The position numbers and the translations under genes are program-made. Source: Hypoxylon rubiginosum (lineage: Eukaryota > Ascomycota > Sordariomycetes > Xylariales > Hypoxylaceae). From it: a DNA stretch of 64,000 nucleotides. Shown here one piece after another: positions 1 to 9,748 of this stretch (position 1 is its first letter; each line of letters opens with the position of its first letter). The notes under the pieces were generated by a model that saw only the letters and a program-made list of their open reading frames with translations, did not search any database and had not been told where the DNA came from. The stretch spans positions 1,240,001-1,304,000 of the forward strand of contig CADCXA010000027.1 in the NCBI GenBank assembly GCA_902806565.1. Reading direction: 5' to 3'.

Positions 1-117
1 TCCTTTCATCTGCCCATAATCGGCGGAAAGTCATCGCTGCCCTCCAGACTCCTCAGGTATCCTCCTCAGGTATCGGCTACAACTGCAACCCCCCTTGCAC
101 AAGTGCCCCGCTTAAGA

Positions 118-150
118 TTATCTGATCGCATTTATCAGATTAACTGATAA
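118..150. promoter_or_regulatory. Cluster of GATA-type iron-repressor (SreA-like) sites before the iron permease
   Basis: TTATCTGAT (118-126) and TTATCAGAT (132-140) are both exact reverse complements of the ATCWGATAA element bound by the fungal GATA iron repressors (SreA/Urbs1/SRE family). A third GATAA lies at 146-150. The cluster is 115-147 nt upstream of the permease ATG, where a repressor site would be expected. The sites are seen directly; binding is inferred from the known regulation of fungal reductive iron uptake. Confidence 0.65.
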
Positions 151-264
151 TTCGCCCTTTTCCCGGGGAGGTCAAGTCTACCGCGCGAGAGACCAGTCCC
201 CCCCAAACTTTTGTCACACGGACTTGAGTAAAAACGATCCAGCGAGCTCATATTCAATCTCACG

Positions 265-1512
265 ATGGCGACGGATACCGTCTTTGCCGTTCCCGTCTTC
301 CTCGTCGTCTTCCGAGAGACTCTCGAGACGGTCATCATCGTCTCTGTCCTATTAGCTTTCCTCAAGCAGACCCTCGACGGTCCCAATCGCGATGTCAGAG
401 TGTATAAAACTCTCGTCAAGCAGGTAGGCCGAAGCAGACCCTTCTCACCACCCCAAGACTAGCTAGTAATAACCCTCGGATTCTCCAGGTATGGCTCGGA
501 GTTGGACTAGGCTTTTTCCTGTGCCTCGTCGTCGCTGGCGGCCTGATTGGCGCCTTTTACACGTTGGGTAAAGACGCGTGGGAGAGCAATGAGTACAACT
601 ACGAAGGGGCCTTTGCGCTCGTTGCCTCCCTCATCATCAGCGTTGTAGGCGCAGCCCTTCTCCGCGTTGGAAAGATGCAGGAGAAGTGGCGCGTAAAGCT
701 AGCCAAGGCCCTCGAATCCCCTGTAGGGATAGGTGGCCGCCGGGATGGCTGGTTCAAGCGCTTCGCTGAGAAGTACGCCATGTTCGTTCTCCCTTTCATC
801 ACCGTCCTCAGGGAGGGCATCGAGGCCATCGTCTTCGTTGCGGGTGTCTCCTTTTCTGCGCCCGCAACTTCGGTTCCGCTCCCCGTCGTCGTCGGCTTGG
901 CCGCCGGAGCTATTGTAGGATACATACTGTACAAGTAAGTTTCGCTTTACAAGCAATCATATATGCACATTGCTAAACCTTTCTAGGGGAGGATCTGGAG
1001 CAAAGTTGCAGTACTTCCTGATAGCTTCAACCTGCCTGCTTTATCTTGTTGGCGCCGGTCTCTTCTCGCGCTCTATATGGTATTTTGAGAACCAGCAATG
1101 GAACAATATCATCGGAGGCGACGCCGCCGAGCTGGGTAATGGACCGGGCTCTTATGACATAGAAAAGAGCGTTTGGCATGTGAACGTAAGTGAATTTCGC
1201 TATCTGGACTCCAGAGATACTGACTATTTCGCGTAGTGCTGCAGTCCGGAACTGAACGGTGGCGAAGGAGGTTGGGGAATATTCAATGCCATCCTCGGAT
1301 GGACCAACTCGGCAACATACGGTTCGGTCATCTCCTATAACGTCTACTGGATCGCTGTCATGATCTCGTTCGGCGTCATGAGATACCGCGAAGTCAAGGG
1401 TCATTGGCCATTCTTGAAGGCAAAGCAGGGATCGGCCGCGTCAGTCGATAGCGGCAACACGCCTAGCGAAGTTCAGGCTGTGCAGGCTGTGCCTAGCAAG
1501 TCAGAGGCCTAG
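265..1512 (+). CDS. ftr1: High-affinity iron permease, FTR1 family
   Basis: Plasma-membrane permease that, in this family, takes up Fe(III) produced by a partner multicopper ferroxidase (Fet3 type). Four exons: 265-423, 489-934, 987-1185 and 1237-1512, giving 359 aa, normal for the family. The two diagnostic REXXE iron-binding motifs are present: RETLE at residues 17-21 and REGIE at 161-165. Hydrophobic helices run through the protein, and the C-terminal tail is short, polar and Gln/Ser/Val-rich. The start ATG sits in a good context (ACGATGG) directly before the first membrane helix. All introns are short (50-65 nt). Two SreA-like sites lie just upstream, so iron repression is likely. In many fungi ftr1 is divergently paired with the ferroxidase gene; that partner would lie before base 1 and cannot be seen. 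Confidence 0.95.
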
Positions 1513-2095
1513 AAAAAGCCATAGCTCTTCTGCAAAGCGGATTTTCGGTTGGATGTAGTTCAAGATGACCCAGTATACGATTCACTCTATGGTTGTGATT
1601 CAGGCCGAAGATACAAAATTTAGTTTTCAGCTTTAGGGGGAAACGTGCAGAGCAAAACGGAAGAAAACTTCTGCGTACGGGTCAAGCTAATAGCATACCC
1701 CGTTTCTTGATTGTCGAGAATCAAATATACATTTCATGGAGAAATGTAATGAAAATAGTATTATAAAAAGTTGATAATGAAATGTGAATGTCGACGTGAG
1801 ATATCAAGTGCCTATTATTATTATGTTAGGTACCTCCTATAGGCTATAGGTACCTAGGATGTAGGTAGCGTCCCCACCCCGCCAAGGTGTCAGCTTTTGG
1901 TGGCGGAATCGTCACCGGCTTCTACACTTGCTTCCTGATATTAGAAAACCCCCTATACGAAGTCAGCTTGAAGTTATCAAAGCCAGTTTAGTCATACAAG
2001 TATTACTGCTTGAACTTGACGATAAGTTTCTGAACTGATGACCACCACGGATCTTTGCATCTTCAGGGTATTGCCTCACACGGGAGACAAGCCAA
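1513..2095. other. Intergenic region with a TAGGTACC inverted repeat
   Basis: This holds the 3' region of the iron permease and the promoter of the BTB gene. It is A/T-rich around 1720-1830. An inverted repeat has arms TAGGTACC (1827-1834) and GGTACCTA (1849-1856), with an inner TATAG/CTATA pairing. No gene is seen. Confidence 0.6.
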
Positions 2096-3606
2096 ATGGA
2101 CGACTCTGGCCGTGCTCCAGACAACGACTCGCCAAGTTCCAACATATCGGCGAAGCTCCCTAAAGTGATCGATATTGTTGAGGATGGAGATTTGATTTTA
2201 GATGTAACTTTGGAGAATTCAAAGGATACTATTCGATCAGGGCGAGCTGTTCAGCATAGACTAGCAAATCGGGAACCACTGCCTCCCCAGAAGAGAGTTC
2301 GGCTGGCTTTCCGTGTGAGCCTCCACGCTCTCAAGGGGCAGTCCAAATACTTTGAGAAGCTTCTCACCGACAGCCGCTTTAAAGAGGCCAGGGATATATC
2401 CAGCGCTTTTGCTGCTCTCTCGGTGAAGAATGTTAAACCGGAAGCTGCCGAGGCCAAGGACCTCCCCTGGATCAAGATCCAGGACGACGATCAAGCAACA
2501 CATTTTGCGTATCGAGATGGTGCACTATCTGATCTCTTTCGAATTCTTCACGGCAAGGAGATAGCCACAAAGCAGGTTACGATGCCGTTTGTAACGACAC
2601 TAGCTGTCCTTGCCGATCGCTTCGACTGCGCAGCAGCCGTCTCAAAATCTCTTACCAGCGATCTGAAGTTCAAGTGGCCGGTGACGAGCCGCAAACCTGT
2701 CAGGGACGAGATCTCTGTCATGAGCCGTAATAACGAGGATACTCTGCGGCAAAAGATTTTGGTGGCGTGGTTGTTGAATCAGCCGCATAGGTTCCAGCTT
2801 GCTACAAAGGAGATCATCATGAACGGCTCCTGCCGATGGAGCCCGTTTGCCGAAGACGATGGGACTTCGGATGCTACGTGGTGGTTTTTGCAGGACGGTA
2901 TCGAGGGTGAGTAATCAGGGCACTCCCTATTTCTAGGTGTCTCCGTGCATGTTAACCCTCGAAACCAGAGGAACTGCAGTTTCGCCGGCAGTGTATCCTG
3001 AATACCATCGCCTCAGTTCAGAGGCATTTCCTCAAGCTGTATACATCCCGCACGCGCCAGTGCAAGCTGGGCTACGACTCGAGCGCGGCTTGCGACTCGT
3101 ATCAGCTAGGCGAGACGTTCAAGTTTCTTACGAACAAGAACCTCATGTTCCTGGTAGACTTTTCGCCCGGGTCGCTCGATTCGATAGCAGATACTTCGTT
3201 GTTGCAGATTGACACGATACTGGCTACTTTGAGGCAGTGTCCAAGCTATCAGATAGACAAGAACCACACAAACTGCGGGCTTCGCACGAGGATCCTGCCT
3301 ATATTAGATTTTATCCAGAGTCTTCTCTCTGCCAATTCCATCCCTATTGCAAGGCTAGTGTGGAAGAACAACCGCCAATCGGCCGCTTGGCTGCCTCCTA
3401 ATTCTGAGGGCAAGACGCCGGCGGAGGCAAAACCATTCAGTTTTACGCGGTCCCTAGCAAGCGACCAACGGCTACGATTTGAAAATGCTTTGGGGGCGGA
3501 CAAGTTCGCCAAGGACGTATTCATGGCGTCGAGTTGGGACTGGACAGCGGAAGACCAAGGGCAGGACAAGCTTCCCTCTACTACTCCGAGGTGGAGTATA
3601 AAATAA
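2096..3606 (+). CDS. BTB/POZ-like domain protein of unknown function
   Basis: Two exons, 2096-2906 and 2969-3606, give 482 aa. The 62-nt intron (GTGAGT...CAG) joins codons in phase 1; reading straight through stops after 272 aa. The N-terminal third has a fungal BTB/POZ-like layout: a DLILDVTL strand at about residues 32-39, then a segment with HALKGQSKYFEKLL at about 82-95 (the usual BTB helix before the exchange surface), and LFRILHGK further on. The C-terminal half is helical with several Cys residues and no domain I recognise. BTB proteins often act as dimerisation or Cullin-3 adaptor modules, but nothing here fixes a partner. The family call rests on pattern only and the role is unknown. 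Confidence 0.75.
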
Positions 3607-4035
3607 GTAGCGAAATTCACTCGTATTCTTCACATATATAGGCACTCAAAGCCTTACGTAGAGAGAACTCGAGAAATATTTCAGGCTATGCCGCTAAGAT
3701 AGACAGCAATTAAATCTCTAAATATGTGTTCCGGTTGGGCAGACAAGGTTCTAAACCTCAACGTCTCTATAATATTTATAATGAAACAACGGAATACCTG
3801 AGATGCAATGGGACCGAGGTCTAGCTCGAAACTATGAGCTAGTCGTCGTGTTGTGGCGTGTATCTTTAATATTTCCTTGGCCGCCCGCCCTCTTTAATTG
3901 GTAGCAAAGCGACGGCTACGACTCTTAACCAATTCGAGAATGACGACGATGCGAGATCGAAATCCAGTTATGCTACTCCGTAACGCCGATACGAAAGAAT
4001 GCCCCCAAGTATTAGACAAACAAGATGAGGCGCAT
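3607..4035. other. Intergenic region between convergent genes
   Basis: 3' flanks of the BTB gene and of the ESCRT-III gene, which converge here. A/T-rich with several AATATTT-like words. No gene, repeat or RNA is seen. Confidence 0.6.
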
Positions 4036-4838
4036 TTAGCTCCTCAGAGCTTCCAGCCTGTTCCGCATCTGGTCCATCATAGCCTCTTGGTCTTCCTCCT
4101 CCTCTTCCGGCTGGTGCTGTTCGGCTTGCTGCTGCGCGGGCAGCGGCGCGCTAGGCATCGCGCCCGTCTTCTCCATGCGGCCCTTGAGGATCTCGCCCAG
4201 CACCTTATCGACCTCCCCTTCCGCCTCCTCCTCCTCGTCCTCCAGGATGTCGTCGTCGACCGGCAGGGTATCGCCGATCATCTCCTCGATGACGCCGGCG
4301 CGCATGAGCTCGACGGAGAGCTGCTGCATGGTGCCGGCGAGCTGGGGCAGCTTGACGAGGGCGTTGACGTCCTTCATGACGCCGACGCTGGCGCGGATGC
4401 TGCCCTCGATCTTCCGGACGGCGAAGGCCTCGTTGACCTGCATCTGCACGCTGCTCAGCTGGGCCTTGGACGTCACGAGCCGCGCCGACGTGCGCCGCAC
4501 CCGCAGCAGCTCCCGCGCGAAGTCCCGCGCCTCCCGCTGCGCCTGCCGCGCCTGCGACGGGTTCCGCTGCGCCCGCCGGTCCGCCTGGATGATCAGGTTC
4601 TTCGTCTTGAACTCGACTTGCTTCACCTGGCTGATGTCGCGGTCCAGCTTCCGTATGTTCGTTCGTATTAGGGCGTTACATTTTCGCATCTGATTTTGTT
4701 TTCCGACACGTATTAGCAAAGAGGGTTCTGTAGCGAAGGGTCTTAAGGGGCAAACGATGAGAGAAAGGCGAGAAAGGTGTCTCTGCTTACCTGTTCATCG
4801 GGGGTTGGTGTGTGGAATAATGCGGTGATAGCCCTCAT
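4036..4838 (-). CDS. vps24: ESCRT-III subunit Vps24/CHMP3
   Basis: Core ESCRT-III protein that co-polymerises with Snf7 and Vps2 on endosomes to drive inward budding and scission of multivesicular-body vesicles. Two exons: 4791-4838 encodes 16 residues ending TPTPDEQ, and 4036-4689 encodes the rest starting MRKCNALIR. The 101-nt intron is GTAAGC...CAG. The 233-aa product fits the family size. Seen: the basic helix 1 (MRKCNALIRTNIRKLDRDI), the helix around KIEGSIRASVGVMKDVNALV, and an acidic C-terminal half with an EEEEAEGE stretch. It ends in NRLEALRS, an MIM1-like tail with the same spacing as CHMP3. An in-frame ATG lies upstream (5006), but the added Pro/Ser-rich leader is unlike the family, so 4838 is preferred. 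CHMP2/Vps2 was considered and is less similar at the N terminus. Confidence 0.9.
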
Positions 4839-5960
4839 CTTGGGAGAAAGGAGGATTGGTATTTGGTGTTTCGTTTTCGACGAGACTCTCGACAAGACGG
4901 GCTCCTGCCGAGGTACAGGTGGATTGGGGGATCTGGCAGAGCAGTCCGGGGCGTTTGGATAGAGAGGTGGAACTGGGAGTGATAGACGGGATAGTTGGGT
5001 ATGCAAGTTAATGCGATCTAATGACGTTGCCGGCTGGTCTAGGCTGACAAGAAGGGACGGGGGGCTTGGGGAGTTTCAGGAACAGCCTAACCCCGCTAAG
5101 TGCCCAGATGGACAGTGCTGAAGCACAGTGTCATAGTACCCGCTTCTTATGATGGGCAGCCAGCACGTGTGTCTGACTACGGATACCAACATATGATAGA
5201 ATATCAAAGCCTATAGTAATATGTAACTATCCGGACAATACAGGACAATGAGACAAGACGGACAAAAGACGCCTACATTCTGTAACAACAGACGTGTAAG
5301 GGACCTAGGTAATTTAGGTACTCTAATAACAAGCACTAGGCATCTATTCACTTCTTTGGTAGCAGGGTAGATATTCAACTAGAGACATTCCAGAGGTTGC
5401 ATGCTTAGTGCTCCTACATACCTATCTCTTTGTATTACTTGCATAGGATAGTGTATTAACGAATGCAACTTCAATATTATAGATATATATTCTCTGCAGA
5501 TGAAACCGAGACGCTGGAACCTGTGAAGACAAGGCTAGTAGGATTCTTCAGCTTTGATGCAGTCATCTCGGTGTTTTTTTTCTCTCTCTTCTTTTATGTG
5601 ACTTTACCTATGTATGTACATGATGTATGTACTGATAATTCAGTTTTGCTTTTTCCTCCAAGAAAACACGTGAACCTATCGAAGTTTCCATAAGCGCGTT
5701 AGTTGAGCTTCTCCAACCCAATCGTTTAAGCTTATTGCTGGATATACGAAGGTACAGCCTGCTGCCAGGCTGCCTATGCCCAATTAGGGGTATTCCTTTT
5801 ACAGTGTCAGGAAAATATCAGGAAGTGTGAACCGGCAACCGATGACGCTAGGCACCTACCCCCCTTACCCCCCCTGCCCCCCATGCAAATCCAGCCCTGT
5901 CGTTGCTTCCGCCGCTTTCGTGCTGGTTCGATGTAGGTAGGAGGGGTGCATCATTAAGCT

Positions 5961-5968
5961 TTCTGGAA
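5961..5968 (+). promoter_or_regulatory. Heat-shock-element-like TTCnnGAA core before p23
   Basis: TTCTGGAA forms the inverted TTCnnGAA core of a heat shock element, preceded by AGCT that partly fits a third unit. It lies about 200 nt upstream of the p23 ATG and 100 nt upstream of its TATA box. Hsp90 co-chaperone genes are commonly driven by Hsf1. A two-unit core occurs often by chance, hence moderate confidence. Confidence 0.4.
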
Positions 5969-6070
5969 CAGCCTCATATTTTTGCGATTTTTCAATTCCA
6001 CCGCTTTTCTTCCACTCCCTTCCCACCTATTCTAGTCAGGCACCAACTGACCGTCTTCGTCGACAGTCTT

Positions 6071-6076
6071 TATAAA
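6071..6076 (+). promoter_or_regulatory. TATA box of the p23 gene
   Basis: TATAAA lies 94 nt before the p23 ATG, followed by a C/T-rich leader typical of strongly expressed fungal genes. Confidence 0.5.
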
Positions 6077-6164
6077 CTTCACCCACTATCGACGACTACT
6101 TACTTTTTTCCCTCCCACATCACATCATCTACTGTCACGTATCATCAGCCACACACGAATCATC

Positions 6165-7173
6165 ATGTCGCAGGTTACTCCCGAAGGTGAGTTCACACCC
6201 AGCTACTACCGTCATATTCCCAGCTTTGCGCTGTTACAGGAACTGCAGTGGCCACGAGATTTCTTTTTTTGGTGCAGCCAAAATTCAGTTATTGTCAACG
6301 TCTTGAAGCTTTTCCAAGCTAACAAATTTATTTTCAGTTCTATGGGCCCAGCGCTCTTCCAACACTGACCCGGAGAAGAACTTCATTTACCTCACCATCT
6401 CGGTTCCCGATGTCCCCAAGGAGAACCTGAAGCTCGACCTCCAGTCTACGGGCCTGACTTTCACTGGTCACTCGGAGACTCTTAAGCGAACTTACCACCT
6501 CGATCTCCCCTTCTACGCTGAGATCGACACCGCTGAGAGCAAGGTCCACCACACTGCTCGCAATGTCGAGCTGAAGCTGCGCAAGAAGGAGCTGAATGAC
6601 GAATACTGGCCGCGTCTTCTCAAGGAGTCCAAGAAGGTCCAGTTCCTGAAGACCGATTTCGACAAGTGGGTCGACGAGGACGAGCAGAACGAGGCTCCTG
6701 AGGAAGACTTCTCTCAATTCGGCGGCATGGGTGGCGGCATGGGTGGCGGCATGGGTATGTGAACCCCTACTACACACACAACTTCCTTTAGCAACATGAT
6801 TTCACTTCATATATACAATACCCATCGCATCCGAGATCTCTCCCCTTCTTGAAAATATTGCGACTAACAATGCTTTAACAGGTGGTATGCCAGGCATGGG
6901 TATGTGATGATCTCCCCTTGAGCATTATGCCAAGATCCTTGAGAAGTCTGAGACATGAGATTGTTAAATGATACTAACGAATATTGATATTCAGGTGGCG
7001 CCGGCGGCGGCGACTTCAGCGGCATTGACTTCTCCAAGCTTGGCGGTGGTGACATGCCTGGTGCCGACGAGGAAGAGGATGATTCCGAAGATGACGATAT
7101 GCCGGCTCTGGAGGGCGAAGAAGACGTCAAGGAGAAGGACACGGCCAAGGACACGACCAAGGCAGCTGCGTAA
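6165..7173 (+). CDS. sba1: Hsp90 co-chaperone p23/Sba1
   Basis: Cytosolic and nuclear co-chaperone that binds the closed ATP-bound Hsp90 dimer and slows ATP hydrolysis. Four exons: 6165-6186, 6338-6754, 6882-6899 and 6995-7173, giving 211 aa. The CS beta-sandwich domain runs from VLWAQRSSNTDPEKN through the conserved DEYWPRLLKE region to about residue 130. It is followed by a Gly-Met-rich linker (GGMGGGMGGGMG) and an acidic tail (DEEEDDSEDDDMP) ending in Lys/Ala, as in fungal Sba1/Wos2. The third exon is only 18 nt and keeps the GGMPGMG pattern; skipping or including it preserves frame. Exons 2 and 3 end in the same GGCATGG then GTATGTGA junction, suggesting internal duplication. A TATA box and a heat-shock-like element lie upstream. 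Confidence 0.93.
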
Positions 7174-8409
7174 AACAGTTACGAAGAGCTGCAACGCATC
7201 AACCCTTCCGCGGTTACCTTGTGCGAGTACCATTCGACCTGTTAAATCCCGAAAAAGGTGGCCAGGCGTATTAAAGGAGAGAATTGGCAAGGTGGCGATG
7301 CGGTTCAGATGTGTTTCGGAAGCCGGCGAGCTATTGGCAAACTATGAGGATAGGTTACTCTGGTACTTGACGCCGGAATCCGACGAATGAATTTATTAAG
7401 TAATCAAGCAGCTTCTCCTGCATGATGACACCGGGATATTAATGAAAAAGTCGGCCGCGTACAGCGGCCACATTGAAAAACGAAACCCCCGAACATTAAC
7501 CTCATCTATTTGGCTACACAGTATTTACGTCCCGCGGACCTGAGCCATGGCCACGAAAAGGTATGTGTTCACGGCGAGTGTCTTGGACTTCGGCAAGCTG
7601 GGCGGCGCAACCTCCTATGCCGTACGTGAGTGGTCATGACATGTTTCCGGAACTGCGAGTCTCTACTTGGTATCACGCGGATGCCCGTTGTCAGTCAGTC
7701 CTCTTGAGCCCCGGGTGAGATGTCTTGCCACACTGTGTTGTAGACCTGGATTCAATATTTACGTGCATCTGTCTCTGCCCGATATCCATTTCCTTACCGA
7801 GATCCATTCTATTTCTGGCTGCCTCCCGCATCCCCTGCCTGGTGGGCCGTGCCAGTCTACCGAAGGGTAGCGTTTGTCAATATGCGAGGCTCCGTATCAC
7901 TCCCATGCTATCAACATGACTCAGGGATCGGGTATTGCGCCCCAACTGCAAGATCCAGCACGTCGTCCCCGTCCCAGATATTAATTAAAACGAGATCAAC
8001 ATGAGTCTACCATGGTAAGTATATGTCACTCTGGAATGGTAGGTTTCCACTTAGCGAGGGGTTGTAGAACAGATCCAGTCTACCGGGTCTTTGTGTCGTG
8101 GATTACCTCTGTAATATGGCAGGGTGAACTGTGTGTCTTTGCCGCGTACTTGCCTAGAATATGAACTCGATCTCACCTACTTCTATCATCCACTTCCAGC
8201 ATTAGAACGATGGAGTATAAAGGCTTCTCCAAGATCCTCACTCCTCTATCTCCCAAACGACTTCTACTGCCATAATTCAAACCATATAACACAACTCAGC
8301 GGTAATCTCCAGTCACAAGTCCTTCGCTCTGTTGATTTTTTCCCTTCCAACAACCGAAACATCGAAGCCGAGTCGTCACAGCAGAGCAAACGAAGAGAAA
8401 CCCCTGAGA
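7174..8409. other. Intergenic region after p23
   Basis: 3' flank of p23 and about 1.2 kb of mixed-composition DNA leading to the promoter of the small gene at 8410. Short open frames occur but none has splice signals or coding bias I trust. Confidence 0.55.
8216..8222 (+). promoter_or_regulatory. TATA box of the small gene at 8410
   Basis: TATAAAG lies about 190 nt upstream of the ATG at 8410 and is followed by a C/T-rich, A-rich leader characteristic of expressed fungal 5' UTRs. Confidence 0.45.
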
Positions 8410-8766
8410 ATGCCTCACGCCACGAAAAAGTCAGCTCGTCCGCGCCTCCCTGCCACCCTCTCGACACCCCAATACTCATCGAGAGCACAGCAGTCCAACT
8501 CTTCGGCCCCGGGATCCCACGCCTACACCTGGACGGCAGCGGACGCAGCCAAGTCATCGAGAGACGGCGCCTTCCTTACCGCGTGGCCCCGCGACGAGCC
8601 CTACTACACCCCACCCGTCCACCTCCTAGACCAAGGATACCAAGGTCAGGCCCAGGCCCAGTCCAGCCAGCAGCAGCAGCAACTGCAGTTGCAGTACTAC
8701 TATTCCAGCAGCCGCAACAAGTCGTCCACTACGACGGCCTCGGGAGGTACGAGTAGCGCCAAATAG
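8410..8766 (+). CDS. Small Gln/Ser-rich protein of unknown function
   Basis: Single-exon frame of 118 aa starting at the first true ATG after the TATA box. The frame is open upstream to 8332, but only through a TTG. The N-terminal half is basic and Ser/Pro-rich. A central segment with AAKSSRDGAFLTAWPRDEPY and YYTPPVHLLDQ reads like a conserved motif (aromatic, Pro-rich). The C-terminal third is low complexity: QAQAQSSQQQQQLQLQ, then a Tyr/Ser/Thr tail. No signal peptide or membrane segment is seen. I do not recognise the family. It is intrinsically disordered and could be a nuclear or regulatory peptide, but that is a guess. Codon use looks real: the reading frame is G/C-rich at third positions, unlike the flanks. 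Confidence 0.55.
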   Translation: MPHATKKSARPRLPATLSTPQYSSRAQQSNSSAPGSHAYTWTAADAAKSSRDGAFLTAWPRDEPYYTPPVHLLDQGYQGQAQAQSSQQQQQLQLQYYYSSSRNKSSTTTASGGTSSAK

Positions 8767-9676
8767 CTGACTACCACACCATGTCTTAAACAGGATTTAC
8801 CTACTGTCCCGAATAAAAGGACTGTGGAGGTCATATTAGACAATGTAATTATATGATTGATGGGGATTGAGGAAGAATTCGGCTGAGGGAGAGGCGTTGA
8901 GTTGCTAAGATATATGGTTTCCTAAAGTTGTGTAAGGGTGTCCATCGTGCTCTTTTGAAGGCGGCATGATCTGATCACCGCACCGGAGGGAGCGCTAGGG
9001 GAGGCAAGAGAAGGATCCAAGACTCCTATATAGGAAAACTATGACACTCGGAAGATCTTGCTAAGTGCCATTCGTGGCTGTGGCGCTTGTAGGGTCGAAT
9101 GGGACAGGGCTCGAATGAATTTATGCATATAAAACTAAGGATTCGTGTCAAGCTAGCGTGACTGCTCGAGTGACTATTCCCATGTGACGGGGGCCCTCTA
9201 CCTGTAGAAACAAAAGTAACAAAAGGAAACCCGAGATCCTCTTCCGCCGTGTGTAGGTCCTCGTCCCCAAGATATGTAAGACAAGAGGAAATAGAGTACC
9301 AAACCCATTCGCCGCTCACAAAATAACTTGTTCATGTTCGTACAGAGAAAACGATGAGGATAGTTTCAGTGTAGAGCCCTACAGCCTCACAAAGTAAGGT
9401 TAAAACTAGATAAACCCCGTAACGTAGCAGGGCTCCATACCGACGTTGGCGTCTCGCTATTGTGGCGTGGTACCGCTTTCCATAGCAGTATGAGTCTTCA
9501 TCGAGCTATTATTGCACAGCCGAGCCCCAGACTACTACCTCTTGCGATATCCCGGTCGTTATCTGGGCCCCTTGATGAGTCTTCTGCTCTTACCAGCCAT
9601 AGATAGCTACATACCTTAAATGTGAGCATCGCTCGTTTTCAGCAGTACTACCAAGAACGGTTCCAATAACCGTCAA
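8767..9676. other. Intergenic region, nothing recognised
   Basis: Mixed-composition DNA between the small gene and the tRNA. No convincing coding frame, repeat or structural RNA is seen. Confidence 0.55.
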
Positions 9677-9748
9677 AACTTCATAGCGCAACGGAAGCGC
9701 GCCGGGTTCGTAGCCCGGAGGTTCTCCGATCGAGACGGAGTGAAGCTA
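9677..9748 (+). tRNA. tRNA-Thr (anticodon CGT)
   Basis: A complete 72-nt cloverleaf can be folded by eye. Acceptor arm: AACTTCA with TGAAGCT. D arm: GCGC/GCGC around a GG-containing loop. Anticodon stem: CCGGG/CCCGG with loop TTCGTAG, anticodon at 9709-9711. T arm: CTCCG/CGGAG with loop ATCGAGA. The internal promoter fits an A box (TAGCGCAACGG) and a B box of the GWTCRANNC form (GATCGAGAC). T-runs follow within 30 nt and could stop Pol III. There is no intron. One acceptor pair (position 2, A opposite C) is mismatched; a G there would make the stem perfect. The CGT anticodon reads ACG (threonine). Confidence 0.8.

Larger units (their letters stand above)
4839..6164. other. Divergent promoter region between vps24 and p23
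   Basis: About 1.3 kb of non-coding DNA shared by the two divergently transcribed genes. The middle is A/T-rich with many short words of the TAGGTA type (5305-5440). The right end carries a C-rich tract (5860-5885), a heat-shock-like element and a TATA box, annotated separately. No gene is seen. Confidence 0.6.

Noticed and set aside
4839..5006. In-frame N-terminal extension of Vps24 from an ATG at 5006
   Set aside because: The extra Pro/Ser-rich residues have no counterpart in the family, and the ATG at 4838 gives the usual N terminus.
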